Below, in pieces: positions 28,416-38,360 of a stretch of 64,000 nucleotides of DNA (the first letter of the stretch is position 1; each line of letters begins with the position of its first letter). Both the position numbers and the translations under genes were made by a program. The stretch is taken from assembly GCA_027013225.1 (NCBI GenBank), contig JALUXU010000009.1, positions 1 through 64,000 of the forward strand. Direction: 5' to 3'. Below the pieces are notes generated by a model. That model ran no database searches. It was given only the letters and a program-made list of their open reading frames with translations, and had not been told where the DNA came from. Source of the DNA: Acidihalobacter sp. Its GTDB lineage: Bacteria > Pseudomonadota > Gammaproteobacteria > DSM-5130 > Acidihalobacteraceae.

Positions 28416-29330
28416 ATGATTAAACAACGAACGCTGAAAAATCCCATAAAAGCGACTGGCGTCGGCTTGCACACAGGTGAAAAAGTACTTCTTACCTTGC
28501 ATCCGGCGCAAATTAACAGTGGAGTCGTTTTCCGACGTACGGATTTGACTCCTGCAGTCGATATCAAGGCCACGCCCTTCAATGTAGGAGATACGCGGTT
28601 GTCGACGACTCTTGTCAAGGGTGATGTCAGCATTTCGACTGTTGAGCATTTGCTCTCGGCAGTTGCTGGACTCGGGATAGATAATGTGATCGTTGAGGTG
28701 GATGCGCCCGAGGTGCCCATCATGGATGGCAGTGCGGGTCCGTATGTATTCCTGTTGCAGTCGGCTGGAATTCAGGAACAGGATGCGCCGAAACGCTTTA
28801 TTCGGATCAAGCGTCAAGTGGCTGTGGAGGATGGAGACAAATGGGCGCGTTTCGATCCTTTCGATGGCTTCAAGGTAGGGTTTGGCATTGATTTTGATCA
28901 TCCCGTATTCAAGAATGGCGTTCAGTTCACCGAGTTGGACTTTTCCACGACTTCCTTTGTCAAGGAAGTCAGCCGTGCGCGGACTTTTGGTTTCATGCGA
29001 GACATCGAGGCGCTCAGGCAGATGAATCTGGCGCGCGGCGGCAGCCTTGAAAATGCAATCGTACTTGATGATTATCGTGTATTGAACGAGGAAGGTTTGC
29101 GTTACGATGACGAATTCGTAAAGCACAAGGTTCTGGATGCTATTGGTGATCTCTATCTTCTAGGACATGGCCTGATCGGTGCTTTTACAGGGTACAAATC
29201 GGGTCATGCTTTGAACAACCAGCTGCTCCGCGCCTTGTTGGCGCAAGAAAATGCCTGGGAAGAGGTGTGCTTCGACGATGTGGAGGATGCCCCTATCTCC
29301 TATGTTGAAGCGCAACCGGTACTGGTTTGA
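28416..29330 (+). CDS. lpxC: UDP-3-O-acyl-N-acetylglucosamine deacetylase
   Basis: A 304-residue zinc enzyme performing the committed step of lipid A synthesis. [20 protein letters not shown] near the N-terminus, the zinc-ligand region [17 protein letters not shown] near residue 75, the catalytic [19 protein letters not shown] and the later [20 protein letters not shown] are diagnostic. It follows ftsZ after 184 bases, where a small hairpin GGCTAA/TTAGCC (28316-28332) lies. A ribosome site AAGGTG precedes the ATG. A Gram-negative outer membrane is therefore certain. Confidence 0.97.
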   Translation: MIKQRTLKNPIKATGVGLHTGEKVLLTLHPAQINSGVVFRRTDLTPAVDIKATPFNVGDTRLSTTLVKGDVSISTVEHLLSAVAGLGIDNVIVEVDAPEVPIMDGSAGPYVFLLQSAGIQEQDAPKRFIRIKRQVAVEDGDKWARFDPFDGFKVGFGIDFDHPVFKNGVQFTELDFSTTSFVKEVSRARTFGFMRDIEALRQMNLARGGSLENAIVLDDYRVLNEEGLRYDDEFVKHKVLDAIGDLYLLGHGLIGAFTGYKSGHALNNQLLRALLAQENAWEEVCFDDVEDAPISYVEAQPVLV

Positions 29331-29334
29331 GCGT

Positions 29335-29676
29335 TTAGCGAAATGTGCCGCGATTGGTTAATTGCTTGTAACGACCATTGTGTGGTTGATGTGCTGGCCG
29401 TTGCTGCGGAACAACTTTTATTTTTATAGCCGGACATTCCGTTCTGCCGAATTGCCTGATACATTCCAGCAGCCTGGGCTGCTCAAAGCGAATGGCGGCA
29501 GCCCATGAGTTGTTGTCTGTGACTATCACGGCGGCTCCATCGGCCCGGAAATCTGCAAACCAGATATGCGAAGCCAATGGTTCAGGCAGAATTGATCGCA
29601 GGCTGTTGGTAATGCGATGAACCATTGTGGCCTTGTGTACCAGTTTTCCAGGCAAATATCGATCGATTTTCTGCAT
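29335..29676 (-). CDS. DciA-like (DUF721) protein
   Basis: A 113-residue basic protein of the DUF721/DciA family, the replicative-helicase loader/activator found in bacteria that lack DnaC. The core reads LRSILPEPLASHIWFADFRADGAAVIVTDNNSWAAAIRF, with a basic C-terminal tail. The position between lpxC and secA, on the opposite strand to both, is common in gammaproteobacteria. The ATG at 29676 behind GGAAG is preferred over the GTG at 29691. It converges with lpxC. Confidence 0.8.
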   Translation of the reverse strand: MQKIDRYLPGKLVHKATMVHRITNSLRSILPEPLASHIWFADFRADGAAVIVTDNNSWAAAIRFEQPRLLECIRQFGRTECPAIKIKVVPQQRPAHQPHNGRYKQLTNRGTFR

Positions 29677-29691
29677 GCATCTTCCAGCCAC

Positions 29692-30219
29692 TATAGGATG
29701 GCGAACCTCTCTTCTGTAAGCGTCTTAAAAAGCAATCCGGTAAAAACGATTGCCGGGATTTTTCTAAAAGCGACTGGTTGAGGAAACTCTAGCGAAAGTG
29801 GATCCAACCGCAGAAAGATTTTTAGGTAATGGCCTTGTCATTTGGATAGGGTACCAGCGAATCAAACGGGGAATTACTCAATTGGAAATGTTTAAATCCA
29901 AGCATGAGCTGCGTCTGGAAGCTATAAAAATATAAGGCCAAAGATCACTTGAAGGTGATTCTATAACTGTAAGCGTATGATGACTAGAAGCGCCGTGGCC
30001 ACAGCAGAAGAGGCCATGAACTCTGTTATGATTAATAGATTATTCAAGTCGCTTAGGCAAGTGAGTATTAAAGTAAGGGAAAGAAGTCGGACGTGGATGG
30101 CAGTTTGCTCGTGCACACTGGGTAAAATCTCAAGTTCGGCATTCTGTTGTTTCGCAAGGGTCGAATTTCAACAAGCTGTTAAACATTCTATTTGAAATTT
30201 TTCATGGAGCGCTGGGAGC
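29692..30219. other. Half-kilobase gap upstream of secA
   Basis: No gene is supported here. A 72-residue plus-strand frame (29977-30195) has no signal peptide, no SecM-type arrest motif and no family features. The stretch is AT-richer than its surroundings and holds a minus-strand terminator-like hairpin (29727-29753) and a small inverted repeat ATCAC/GTGAT near 29944. It should contain the secA promoter. Confidence 0.5.
29727..29753 (-). terminator. Candidate Rho-independent terminator upstream of dciA
   Basis: On the minus strand GCAATC, a ten-base loop and GATTGC are followed directly by TTTTT, a compact terminator shape. It lies about 50 bases upstream of the dciA-like start and reads in the same direction, so it could end a short upstream transcript or act as an attenuator in the dciA leader. 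The stem has only six pairs, hence moderate confidence. Confidence 0.4.
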
Positions 30220-32940
30220 ATGCTAGGTAAGGCTCTGGCCAAAGTTTTTGGTAGCCGTAACGACCGTCAGATTAAACGCTATAAGCGGATAGTGGCGGCA
30301 ATAAACGATCAAGAGAAGGCTCTGCAATCGCTGGATGACGCTGAGCTGAAGGCAAAGACCTCAGAATTCAAACAGCGGCTTTCCGCTGGCGAGTCTCTGG
30401 ACGAGTTGCTTCCCGAGGCATTTGCGACGGTGCGTGAGGCGAGTCAGCGCGTCCTGGGAATGCGTCATTACGATGTTCAATTGATTGGAGGGTTGGTGCT
30501 CCATGAGGGCAAGATCGCGGAAATGAAAACCGGCGAAGGCAAGACGCTGGTGGCCACCTTGCCCGCATACCTCAATGCTCTCACTGGCAAAGGCGTACAT
30601 GTCATCACCGTCAACGATTACCTGGCCCGCAGAGATGCGGAAATGATGGGGCAGCTTTATGGGTACCTCGGCCTCAGCACTGGCGTGATCGTCGGTGGTT
30701 TGAGTCCGGAAGAGCGCCGTGCTGCATACGCAGCCGATATTACCTATGGCACCAACAATGAGTTTGGTTTCGATTATCTTCGGGATAATATGGCGTTCAG
30801 TAAGGATGAGCAGGTACAACGCAATTTGCATTACGCCATTGTTGATGAGGTGGATTCCATCTTGATCGACGAAGCCAGAACGCCGTTGATCATTTCCGGG
30901 CCCACCAATGAAAACTCAGAACTCTACATCAAGATCAATGCGTTGATTCCTCAATTGACGCGCCAGGAAGAGGAAGACTCGCCTGGCGATTATTACGTCG
31001 ATGAAAAACTCAAGCAGGTCATTCTTTCCGAGGAAGGCCATGAGCATGTGGAAAAGCTCCTCGAGGAAACGGGTCTTTTGGCAGAAGGCGGATCGCTTTA
31101 CGACGTGGCCAACATTGGTTTGATGCACCACCTCAATGCAGCTCTTCGTGCCCATGCCCTATATTATCGCAACGTCGACTACATAGTCCGTAACGGCGAG
31201 ATCATTATTGTCGATGAATTTACTGGTCGTACCATGCCCGGCCGTCGTTGGTCGGAAGGATTGCATCAAGCTGTAGAGGCTAAAGAAGGTGTACCCATCC
31301 AGAACGAAAACCAGACCCTGGCATCGATCACGTTCCAGAATTATTTCCGCCTCTATGATCGGCTTGCCGGCATGACGGGCACGGCCGACACGGAGGCTTA
31401 CGAATTTCAACAGATATACGGGCTTGAGGTAATCGTCATTCCGACCAACAGGCCCATGATCCGCTCTGACCAGCAAGACGTGGTGTTTCTGACGCAAGAG
31501 GAGAAATTCGACGCCATCGTAGAAGACATCAAGCAATGTGTCGATGCAAAGCGACCCGTGCTTGTGGGCACCGCTTCTATAGAAACATCAGAATTGATTT
31601 CTTCCAAGCTGAAGAAACTGGGCATTGCCCACGAAGTGCTCAATGCCAAGCAACATGAACGCGAAGCGCACATCATCGCCGAAGCAGGCAAGCCCGGTGC
31701 TGTCACCATTGCAACCAACATGGCGGGACGCGGAACCGACATCGTTTTGGGAGGGAGCCTGCAAGAGGAGCTGGCGAAATTGGGGGATGAAGCAGACGAG
31801 CCCCAGCGCGCTCAAGTGAAAGCGAAATGGCAGGAACAGCATGATGCCGTGGTCGCCGCGGGCGGCTTGCATATCATCGGAACGGAACGCCATGAATCAC
31901 GAAGGATAGACAATCAGCTGCGCGGAAGAGCGGGACGGCAGGGTGACCCCGGTTCCACGCGTTTCTATCTTTCGCTTGAAGACAATCTGATGCGTATTTT
32001 CGCCTCAGACCGCGTCAAGGCAATGATGGAGCGCCTGGGGATGCAACGAGGAGAGGCCATCGAGAGCAGTTGGGTGTCGCGCGCTATCGAGAATGCACAA
32101 CGCAAGGTGGAAGGCCATAATTTCGATATCCGCAAGGATTTGCTTGAATACGATGATGTCGCCAATGATCAGCGTAAGGTCATTTATGCGCAGCGTCGGG
32201 AGCTCCTATCTTCCGAAGATGTGCATGAAACCATTGAAGAATTTGTCGAGGAAGTGATTCAATCTGTAATCGATCTTCATCTGCCACCCGGAAGTCTCGA
32301 TGAACAATGGGACATCAAGGGACTCACAGAAGCCTTGCAACGGGATTTCGGATTGACCCTGCCTTTACAGCAATGGCTGGACGAAGATGATTCCCTACAT
32401 GAAGAAGGCTTGCGCCAGCGCATTCTGGATGCGGCACGGCAGCTCATGCAGAGCAAGGAAGAAGCATTTGGTGCCGAACTTATGCGCCGCATAGAAAAGG
32501 ATGTGATGTTGCAGGTGATCGATAATCAATGGAAAGAGCATCTGGCGGCTATGGATTATTTGCGCCAGGGAATAGGCCTGAGAGGTTATGCACAAAAGGA
32601 TCCGAAACAGGAATACAAACGTGAAGCTTTCGAAATGTTTCAATCCATGCTCGAAGCGCTCAAGCAGGAGGTTGTTTCGGCACTCTTGCGCGTTCAAGTA
32701 ATGTCGCCTGAGTCCTTGATGCAGGCAGAGTTACAGCAACGTCAGGCGCAGACCATGGAATTTTCCCATCCTGACGCGGCAAGCGTATTCGGAGAGACGG
32801 AAACGGGTGATACCGTTTCAGAACCTCGGCAACAAGCCGCGCAACCTTTCAAACGGGATTACCCCAAGCTGGGACGCAATGATCCTTGCTGGTGCGGATC
32901 GGGCAAGAAGTTCAAACATTGCCATGGCAAACTGAATTGA
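30220..32940 (+). CDS. secA: Preprotein translocase ATPase SecA
   Basis: A 906-residue motor protein driving Sec-dependent export through SecYEG. Walker [14 protein letters not shown] near residue 103, DEAD-type [20 protein letters not shown] near residue 208, [14 protein letters not shown] near residue 504, and [23 protein letters not shown] near residue 550. The C-terminal zinc-binding tail [14 protein letters not shown] has the CxCx8CH ligands used for SecB and phospholipid contact. Length is that of the E. coli protein. Confidence 0.98.
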   Translation: MLGKALAKVFGSRNDRQIKRYKRIVAAINDQEKALQSLDDAELKAKTSEFKQRLSAGESLDELLPEAFATVREASQRVLGMRHYDVQLIGGLVLHEGKIAEMKTGEGKTLVATLPAYLNALTGKGVHVITVNDYLARRDAEMMGQLYGYLGLSTGVIVGGLSPEERRAAYAADITYGTNNEFGFDYLRDNMAFSKDEQVQRNLHYAIVDEVDSILIDEARTPLIISGPTNENSELYIKINALIPQLTRQEEEDSPGDYYVDEKLKQVILSEEGHEHVEKLLEETGLLAEGGSLYDVANIGLMHHLNAALRAHALYYRNVDYIVRNGEIIIVDEFTGRTMPGRRWSEGLHQAVEAKEGVPIQNENQTLASITFQNYFRLYDRLAGMTGTADTEAYEFQQIYGLEVIVIPTNRPMIRSDQQDVVFLTQEEKFDAIVEDIKQCVDAKRPVLVGTASIETSELISSKLKKLGIAHEVLNAKQHEREAHIIAEAGKPGAVTIATNMAGRGTDIVLGGSLQEELAKLGDEADEPQRAQVKAKWQEQHDAVVAAGGLHIIGTERHESRRIDNQLRGRAGRQGDPGSTRFYLSLEDNLMRIFASDRVKAMMERLGMQRGEAIESSWVSRAIENAQRKVEGHNFDIRKDLLEYDDVANDQRKVIYAQRRELLSSEDVHETIEEFVEEVIQSVIDLHLPPGSLDEQWDIKGLTEALQRDFGLTLPLQQWLDEDDSLHEEGLRQRILDAARQLMQSKEEAFGAELMRRIEKDVMLQVIDNQWKEHLAAMDYLRQGIGLRGYAQKDPKQEYKREAFEMFQSMLEALKQEVVSALLRVQVMSPESLMQAELQQRQAQTMEFSHPDAASVFGETETGDTVSEPRQQAAQPFKRDYPKLGRNDPCWCGSGKKFKHCHGKLN

Positions 32941-33083
32941 AGACAGTGTCGTCTCGTGTCAAGCGTGTGTTGGGTTTTTGAGCATTGAGGGGGCGTCGCT
33001 ATTGATATTCTCAATAAAACAAGCTTCAATCAGAACTTCACTTTTACTGATTTGATGCAACAATTTATCGGATAACTTGCTTT

Positions 33084-34301
33084 ATGGCCGTCAATCTGCA
33101 AGCGCCCTCTTCCTTGGTACCAATAAAGGGGATCCGTCTGGCTTCTACGGCCGCCGGCATTCGCTATCGGGATCGACCTGATCTCGTTTTACTTGAGATG
33201 ACGCATGGCACGCAAGTTGCCGCCGTGTTTACCCGCAACGCCTTCTGTGCGGCTCCGGTTATTGTGGCCAGAGAACATTTGGCAATTACTTCGCCACGTT
33301 TTTTGCTCGTCAACGCCGGAAATGCCAATGCGGGTACAGGTGCGCAGGGCTTGCAGGCTGCAAGGCAAACCTGCCGTTTGTTGTCAGATCGGGCCGCCTG
33401 CATGTCTGAAGCCGTTCTCCCTTTTTCCACTGGCGTTATCGGTGAGCCCTTGCCCGTACACCGTTTCGCACCCGCTCTGGATCGCTTGCTCATTGATCTG
33501 GACGTCGATGCGTGGCTTGATGCGGCCCACGCGATCATGACCACAGATACGATTCCTAAGGGTGCGTCCTGCCAGCTCGAAATGGCAGGGAAAACAGTCA
33601 ATATTACCGGAATCGCCAAAGGATCGGGAATGATCCACCCCAATATGGCGACCATGCTGGCGTTCATCGCTACCGACGCCGATATAGGAAAAGGTTTGCT
33701 TCACACCCTTTTGGCCGAAGCAGTGGCTCTGTCATTCAACAGTATTACTGTTGACGGAGACACCTCCACGAACGATGCCTGCATTCTGATGGCTACGGGC
33801 GCCAGTGGAGTGCGCATCGATACACTCAATGGCAAAGATTTGCTGGAATTCAAGGCGGCTCTGAACAGCGTTTGTCAGGAATTGGCTCAGAACATCGTGC
33901 GAGATGGAGAAGGCGCAACTAAATTTGTCACTTTGAATGTCGAAGAGGCGCTCAATGAGGAGGAGGCCAGACTCGTTGCGTTCACGATTGCTCATTCGCC
34001 TTTGGTCAAGACGGCATTGTTCGCCAATGATCCGAATTGGGGACGCATCTTGGCAGCCGTAGGGTATTCTGGCATTGAGCGCCTGGATATTTCCGGAGTT
34101 TGGATGAGCATCAATGGCTTGCGCGTGGTTTCCCATGGCGCTCGCCACCCTGACTACACCGAAGAGGATGGCCAGAAGGCCATGGCTTGTGACGAGATCG
34201 AGATCCGCGTCGGACTTGGAAGAGGACAGGAAAAGGCACAAATCTGGACGACTGATCTCAGCCATGATTATGTGCGCATCAATGCGGAATATCGGAGTTG
34301 A
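33084..34301 (+). CDS. argJ: Bifunctional ornithine acetyltransferase / N-acetylglutamate synthase
   Basis: A 405-residue proenzyme of the cyclic arginine pathway, moving acetyl from N-acetylornithine to glutamate. It cleaves itself before a threonine within KGSGMIHPNMATMLAFIATD (near residue 190), giving alpha and beta chains. Other family segments: LLVNAGNANAGTGAQG near residue 75, and FANDPNWGRILAAVGYSG near residue 315. It follows secA after 143 bases and overlaps the start of the Nudix-ThiE gene by 20 bases. Confidence 0.95.
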   Translation: MAVNLQAPSSLVPIKGIRLASTAAGIRYRDRPDLVLLEMTHGTQVAAVFTRNAFCAAPVIVAREHLAITSPRFLLVNAGNANAGTGAQGLQAARQTCRLLSDRAACMSEAVLPFSTGVIGEPLPVHRFAPALDRLLIDLDVDAWLDAAHAIMTTDTIPKGASCQLEMAGKTVNITGIAKGSGMIHPNMATMLAFIATDADIGKGLLHTLLAEAVALSFNSITVDGDTSTNDACILMATGASGVRIDTLNGKDLLEFKAALNSVCQELAQNIVRDGEGATKFVTLNVEEALNEEEARLVAFTIAHSPLVKTALFANDPNWGRILAAVGYSGIERLDISGVWMSINGLRVVSHGARHPDYTEEDGQKAMACDEIEIRVGLGRGQEKAQIWTTDLSHDYVRINAEYRS

Positions 34302-35253
34302 TTCGGCATCTATTCAGGTATCAGTGGGGGTCATTTCAAGAAATGATGATTACCTGCTGACGTTACGCCCAAAAGATACTCACCTTGGCGGTTACTGGGA
34401 GTTCCCCGGTGGCAAGCTGGAATCGGGTGAATCACCACAGCAAGCGCTTGTTAGAGAGCTGAATGAAGAACTCGGAATCCGAGTAATATCGGCTGATCCA
34501 CTCATCCGGATTCCTTATCGTTATTCAGATGTTGACGTTTACTTGCACGTTTTTCGTGTCACAGCCTTTGAGAATGATCCCTCGGGAAAAGAAGGGCAGA
34601 TCTGCCGATGGGTTCCAAAAGGGCAATTACGCCATCTACAATTACCCCCCGCCAATCACGGTATCGTGGCCGCCATCGATTTACCCGAGCTGTTGGTGAT
34701 CACACCGGAACCAGAGGGCGAGAATGGGGCTTTCTGGAAGCAATTGGAACAGACCTTGAAATCCGGAACTCGGCTTGTCCAATGGCGGGCAAAGGGCTTG
34801 CAGGCGGCAGAATCCATCCGTTTGGCGAAAAAAGCTGTTACCCTATGCCGAACCTATGAGGCACGCCTGATATTCAATGGCACTGTTGAAATGGCTGCTT
34901 CGAGCGGTGCCCATGGTGTTCACTTTCCCGCGGCGAAAATGCGACACTTCTTGAAGTCACCACCAAAAATACCGCCTTCGTTGATTGCGGGCGCTTCGTG
35001 CCACAACGAGGAAGAAGTGGAAATGGCGCAGGAGATAGGCATTGATTACATTTTGTTTTCGCCTGTGAAACCGACCCGAAGTCACCCATTTGCGATAGCT
35101 ACAGGCTGGGAGCGGTTTGCGGCCATTTGCGCCAGATCGGCGGTGCCCGTCTATGCTCTCGGCGGGATGAGTATGCCGGATATTGCAGACAGTCGTGCAT
35201 GCGGCGGCCATGGCGTCGCCGGGATCGGCCGATTCTGGGGCGGGTTTAAGTAA
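34282..35253 (+). CDS. Nudix hydrolase fused to a thiamine-phosphate-synthase-like domain
   Basis: A 323-residue two-domain protein. The N-terminal MutT-like domain has a complete Nudix box at about residues 43-65 (GGKLESGESPQQALVRELNE, then ELGI), suggesting 8-oxo-dGTP or other nucleotide diphosphatase activity. The C-terminal half (about 150-320) is a ThiE/TenI-type barrel: LVQWRAKGL, GAHGVHFPAAKM, GASCHNEEEVEMAQ, and YALGGMSMPDIADS. Such fusions occur in other gammaproteobacteria; the role of the barrel is unclear. The ATG at 34282 lies inside argJ; the frame stays open far upstream but there it overlaps argJ coding. Confidence 0.88.
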   Translation: MRNIGVDSASIQVSVGVISRNDDYLLTLRPKDTHLGGYWEFPGGKLESGESPQQALVRELNEELGIRVISADPLIRIPYRYSDVDVYLHVFRVTAFENDPSGKEGQICRWVPKGQLRHLQLPPANHGIVAAIDLPELLVITPEPEGENGAFWKQLEQTLKSGTRLVQWRAKGLQAAESIRLAKKAVTLCRTYEARLIFNGTVEMAASSGAHGVHFPAAKMRHFLKSPPKIPPSLIAGASCHNEEEVEMAQEIGIDYILFSPVKPTRSHPFAIATGWERFAAICARSAVPVYALGGMSMPDIADSRACGGHGVAGIGRFWGGFK

Positions 35254-35272
35254 ATGGAATTTCGGAAAATTC

Positions 35273-35298
35273 AGCCGGGTGGAAAGCCCGGCTTCCTT
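35273..35298 (+). terminator. Candidate terminator after the Nudix-ThiE gene
   Basis: A perfect seven-base stem AGCCGGG (35273-35279) / CCCGGCT (35287-35293) with a seven-base loop is followed by TCCTTC. It stands in the convergent gap between the Nudix-ThiE gene and coaE. The T tract is poor, so confidence is limited. Confidence 0.4.
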
Positions 35299-35392
35299 CA
35301 AGCGTTATTTCACCTATCCTGATGCCAAGCACAAGGCGCTTGTTGTCCGCTTGAGAACGCTCTTTTCGTCACTATCATCTCAATGTTCGCGT

Positions 35393-35995
35393 TTATCCAG
35401 ACAATGGAGCTCCCGCTCGTAATTTTTTGTCGAGGAGAGTGACTTCAGTCATGGGGGCATCGCCATCTTCGTTATGGATAATGGCGTCGGCAACGGCGAG
35501 TCGCTGAGCGCGGGTGGCCTGCGTATTCAGAATAGCTTGAGCTTCGCCCTCGTCAATATGGTCTCGAGCGATGAGGCGGCGGATCTGGGTTTCTGGTGAA
35601 CAGTCAACTACGATAACGTTATCAAGCCATTTCTGCCATCCTTTTTCCACTAAAAGAGGAATGACAAGCAGCGCGTAGGGCGACTTAGACAAGGCGGCGC
35701 GTTCAAGCAAGAGCTTTCGAATGCGTGGGTGCAGGATGGATTCCAGGCGTTGGCGCGCCGCCTTATCCGAAAAAATACGCCCGCGTAGCGCCTTGCGGTT
35801 GAGGGTGCCGTCGGTGTTTATCATTTCAGGGCCGAATGTTTCGAGTATTTCTCGCCAAGCGGCTTGTCCAGGCACCACCAATTCCCGAGCAAGCTGATCT
35901 GCGTCGATGACATCAATGCCTTTGTCGATGAAAAGTTTTGCGACAGTGGATTTGCCGCTTGCGATACCGCCCGTCAGTCCAATGCGCCGTGCCAT
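35393..35995 (-). CDS. coaE: Dephospho-CoA kinase
   Basis: A 200-residue P-loop kinase catalysing the last step of coenzyme A synthesis. Walker A is GLTGGIASGKSTVAKLF at the N-terminus, followed by IDADQLARELV and later VVDCSPETQIRRLIARD. Length is typical. It lies three bases after pilD, in the conserved gammaproteobacterial order pilB-pilC-pilD-coaE. The yacG and zapD genes that often follow coaE are not present downstream. Confidence 0.95.
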   Translation of the reverse strand: MARRIGLTGGIASGKSTVAKLFIDKGIDVIDADQLARELVVPGQAAWREILETFGPEMINTDGTLNRKALRGRIFSDKAARQRLESILHPRIRKLLLERAALSKSPYALLVIPLLVEKGWQKWLDNVIVVDCSPETQIRRLIARDHIDEGEAQAILNTQATRAQRLAVADAIIHNEDGDAPMTEVTLLDKKLRAGAPLSG

Positions 35996-35998
35996 AAA

Positions 35999-36841
35999 TC
36001 ACCTGGCCTGAACCAGCCCAAGGTACCAGGCATTTATGAAAGGACCCCACATGAGAGCGATCAGTCCAGCCAGTGCAAGATAGGGGCCTAAAGGAATTGG
36101 AATTCCGCGAGATTTTTTTTTCGCTGCCAGAATGATGAGGCCGAAGATTGCGCCCACCAAGGACGCAAAAAGAATAATCAGTGGCAACATTTTCCAACCT
36201 GTCCATGCCGCCAGCGCAGCCAGTAATTTGAAATCACCATGGCCCATACCTTCCTTTCCGGTCAACAGGCGAAAGAGATGATATACACTCCATAAGCTCA
36301 GATATCCGGCCATGGTGCCGATGACGGCTTGTGGCAAAGGAGTGAACAGCCCCCATAAATTGACAAGCAACCCAGCCCACAAGAGCGGGAGGGTTAGAGC
36401 GTCGGGCAAAAGCTGGGTTTCGAGGTCGATCGCTGCCAAGGCCAGTAATGAAAAGCAGAAAAAAAGAGCGGCAGGGAGCTGCCATGAAATACCAAACTTC
36501 CAGGCGGCCAGCAAAGCCAATCCCCCTGCAAGCAGTTCGACAAGCGGATAGCGTATGGAAATGGGGGCCTTGCATTCTGAACAGCGCCCCCTGAGTAGCA
36601 AGTAGCTGAGGATGGGCACGTTCTCCCAAGGGCGGATACGATGTCCGCAAGCCGGGCAGGCCGAGGGCGGTAACAAGAGATTGTAATGTGCAGCGGCCCG
36701 ATCTCCTTCCATGCCGATGATTTCGGCACATTCCTTGCGCCAACTGTCCTCGATCATCTTCGGCAGACGGTGAATGACGACATTCAGGAAACTGCCGATG
36801 ATTAGTCCGAAGACGGCGGTCAGGATATAGAATTCGGGCAT
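35999..36841 (-). CDS. pilD: Type IV prepilin leader peptidase / N-methyltransferase PilD
   Basis: A 280-residue polytopic inner-membrane aspartic protease that cleaves prepilin leaders and methylates the new N-terminus. The cytoplasmic zinc-binding loop has two CxxC pairs (CPACGHRIRPWENVP and RCSECKAPI) near residues 73-108, which marks the bifunctional type. Catalytic aspartates are expected in AIDLETQLLPDALTLP and in GMGHGDFKLLAAL (GxHGD motif). It is part of pilBCD-coaE. Confidence 0.95.
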   Translation of the reverse strand: MPEFYILTAVFGLIIGSFLNVVIHRLPKMIEDSWRKECAEIIGMEGDRAAAHYNLLLPPSACPACGHRIRPWENVPILSYLLLRGRCSECKAPISIRYPLVELLAGGLALLAAWKFGISWQLPAALFFCFSLLALAAIDLETQLLPDALTLPLLWAGLLVNLWGLFTPLPQAVIGTMAGYLSLWSVYHLFRLLTGKEGMGHGDFKLLAALAAWTGWKMLPLIILFASLVGAIFGLIILAAKKKSRGIPIPLGPYLALAGLIALMWGPFINAWYLGLVQAR

Positions 36842-36877
36842 TGAGCAGGGTGAAATTAGAAGAGGCTCAAGGTTATG

Positions 36878-38101
36878 TCAACCCACCACGTTACCCATGC
36901 TGAATATGGGGAGATACATGGCCACGACCAGGCCGCCGACGAGTACGCCCAATATTACCATGATCATGGGTTCCAGGAGGGTGGACAAGCCATCGACCAT
37001 GACATCTACTTCTTCTTCATAAAAGTCGGCTACTTTGGTCAGCATGTGATCGAGAGAACCCGCTTCTTCGCCTATGGCGACCATTTGCAGCACCATATTG
37101 GGAAACAGATTGGTGAACTGACGCATGGATTGGCGAAGCTGCACGCCAGCCGAGGTATCCTCACGCATCTTCATCAGGGCTTCGGCATACAATACATTGC
37201 CTGTGGCGCCAGCCACCGATTCCAGTGCTTCCACCAAGGGAACGCCTGCGGCGAACATCGTCGCCAGGGTTCGCGCGAAGCGGGCAATGGCTGATTTCAT
37301 AGCCAGTTGGCCGAAAACCGGGATGCGCAGGACGAGCCGATCCACCTGTTTTCTAAACGCATAGGATTTTTTGTAGCTGCGGGCAAACAACCATCCACTC
37401 AATCCCAGTCCGGCAAAGACGACGTACCACCATTTCTGCATCAGTTCCGACAAATGAACCACGAACAGAGTAAATGCCGGTAGGGAAGCGCCGAAGCCCT
37501 GAAACAGTTGCTGAAACTGAGGTACGACAAATACAAGCAAAATGGTGGTCACCACGATGGCGACAAGGATGACCGCGACCGGGTACATCAAGGCTTTCTT
37601 GATTTTGGCCTTGAGCGCTTCTGTTTTTTCCTTGTAAGTTGCGATCTTGTCAAGAATGGTTTCCAACGCGCCCGATTGTTCGCCGGCGTTGACAAGATTG
37701 ACGAACAGCTCATCGAAGTAGTCGGGATATTTGGCCAGTGCGTCACCTAGCCGATTACCTCCCTCGACGGCCGCTTTGATTGCGAACAACATCGTTTGCA
37801 TGGCCGGTTTTTCATGCCCTGAAGCAATAATGTCTAATGCCTGAACGAGAGGGACACCGGAACTCATCATGGTCGCGAGTTGGCGCGCGAATACGGCGAT
37901 ATCCTTGCCGGTGATCTTTTTGCCTCCTCCGAACAGGGGCTTGGCTTTTTTTCGAACTCGGGTGGGGCTGATGCCTTGTCGTCGAAGCTCAGCCTTCAGC
38001 AAGGCATCACTCATGGCTTCGTTTTCGCCTTTTATGCGAATTCCTTTCCGATCAACGCCTTCCCATGTAAAGATATGCTTTTTGGGTGCTTTGGCGGCCA
38101 T
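36878..38101 (-). CDS. pilC: Type IV pilus inner-membrane platform protein PilC
   Basis: A 407-residue GspF-family protein with three membrane segments and two repeated cytoplasmic helical domains (FARQLATMMSSGVPLVQAL near residue 75 and FARTLATMFAAGVPLVEAL near residue 278). It forms the platform on which the PilB and PilT motors act. It is separated from pilB by 259 bases, an unusually wide gap that holds its own candidate -10 element. Confidence 0.95.
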   Translation of the reverse strand: MAAKAPKKHIFTWEGVDRKGIRIKGENEAMSDALLKAELRRQGISPTRVRKKAKPLFGGGKKITGKDIAVFARQLATMMSSGVPLVQALDIIASGHEKPAMQTMLFAIKAAVEGGNRLGDALAKYPDYFDELFVNLVNAGEQSGALETILDKIATYKEKTEALKAKIKKALMYPVAVILVAIVVTTILLVFVVPQFQQLFQGFGASLPAFTLFVVHLSELMQKWWYVVFAGLGLSGWLFARSYKKSYAFRKQVDRLVLRIPVFGQLAMKSAIARFARTLATMFAAGVPLVEALESVAGATGNVLYAEALMKMREDTSAGVQLRQSMRQFTNLFPNMVLQMVAIGEEAGSLDHMLTKVADFYEEEVDVMVDGLSTLLEPMIMVILGVLVGGLVVAMYLPIFSMGNVVG

Positions 38102-38157
38102 TTCAATCTCTTTTGTTGGTATTCATGATTTAAGTAGTTCTAAGAATGGTTGAAAAC

Positions 38158-38163
38158 ATTATA
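38158..38163 (-). promoter_or_regulatory. Candidate -10 element for pilC
   Basis: A perfect TATAAT on the minus strand lies 57-62 bases upstream of the pilC start, in the 259-base gap after pilB. No convincing -35 hexamer was found, so this is a weak call. If real, pilC could be expressed apart from pilB. Confidence 0.35.
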
Positions 38164-38360
38164 GTGCGAGTGAAAATAAATTTGCGGCCGTGAACGAAAA
38201 TTGTCATGGCAGACCGATCCGATCTGGTGGTTGCCTGGAGAATGCGCATGGATGTTCAGCCAAACCTGGCTCTATGATGTTTTCGGGATCTACTGCGGTG
38301 ATGCATTCGCTCGTCTGGCATTCTTTTGCCATGACAATCCGTTTCAACCCTTTCGTGAAG

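Noticed and set aside
29977-30195. 72-residue ORF upstream of secA as a SecM-like secretion monitor
   Set aside because: No signal peptide and no SecM arrest motif (FxxxxWIxxxxGIRAGP) are present.
33003-33016. TTGATATTCTCAAT before argJ as an FNR/Dnr box
   Set aside because: The half-sites are one base too close and the second half does not read ATCAA, so it does not fit the consensus.
35183-35422. 79-residue plus-strand ORF between the Nudix-ThiE gene and coaE
   Set aside because: It overlaps the ends of both neighbours, spans a terminator-like hairpin and has no ribosome site or family features.
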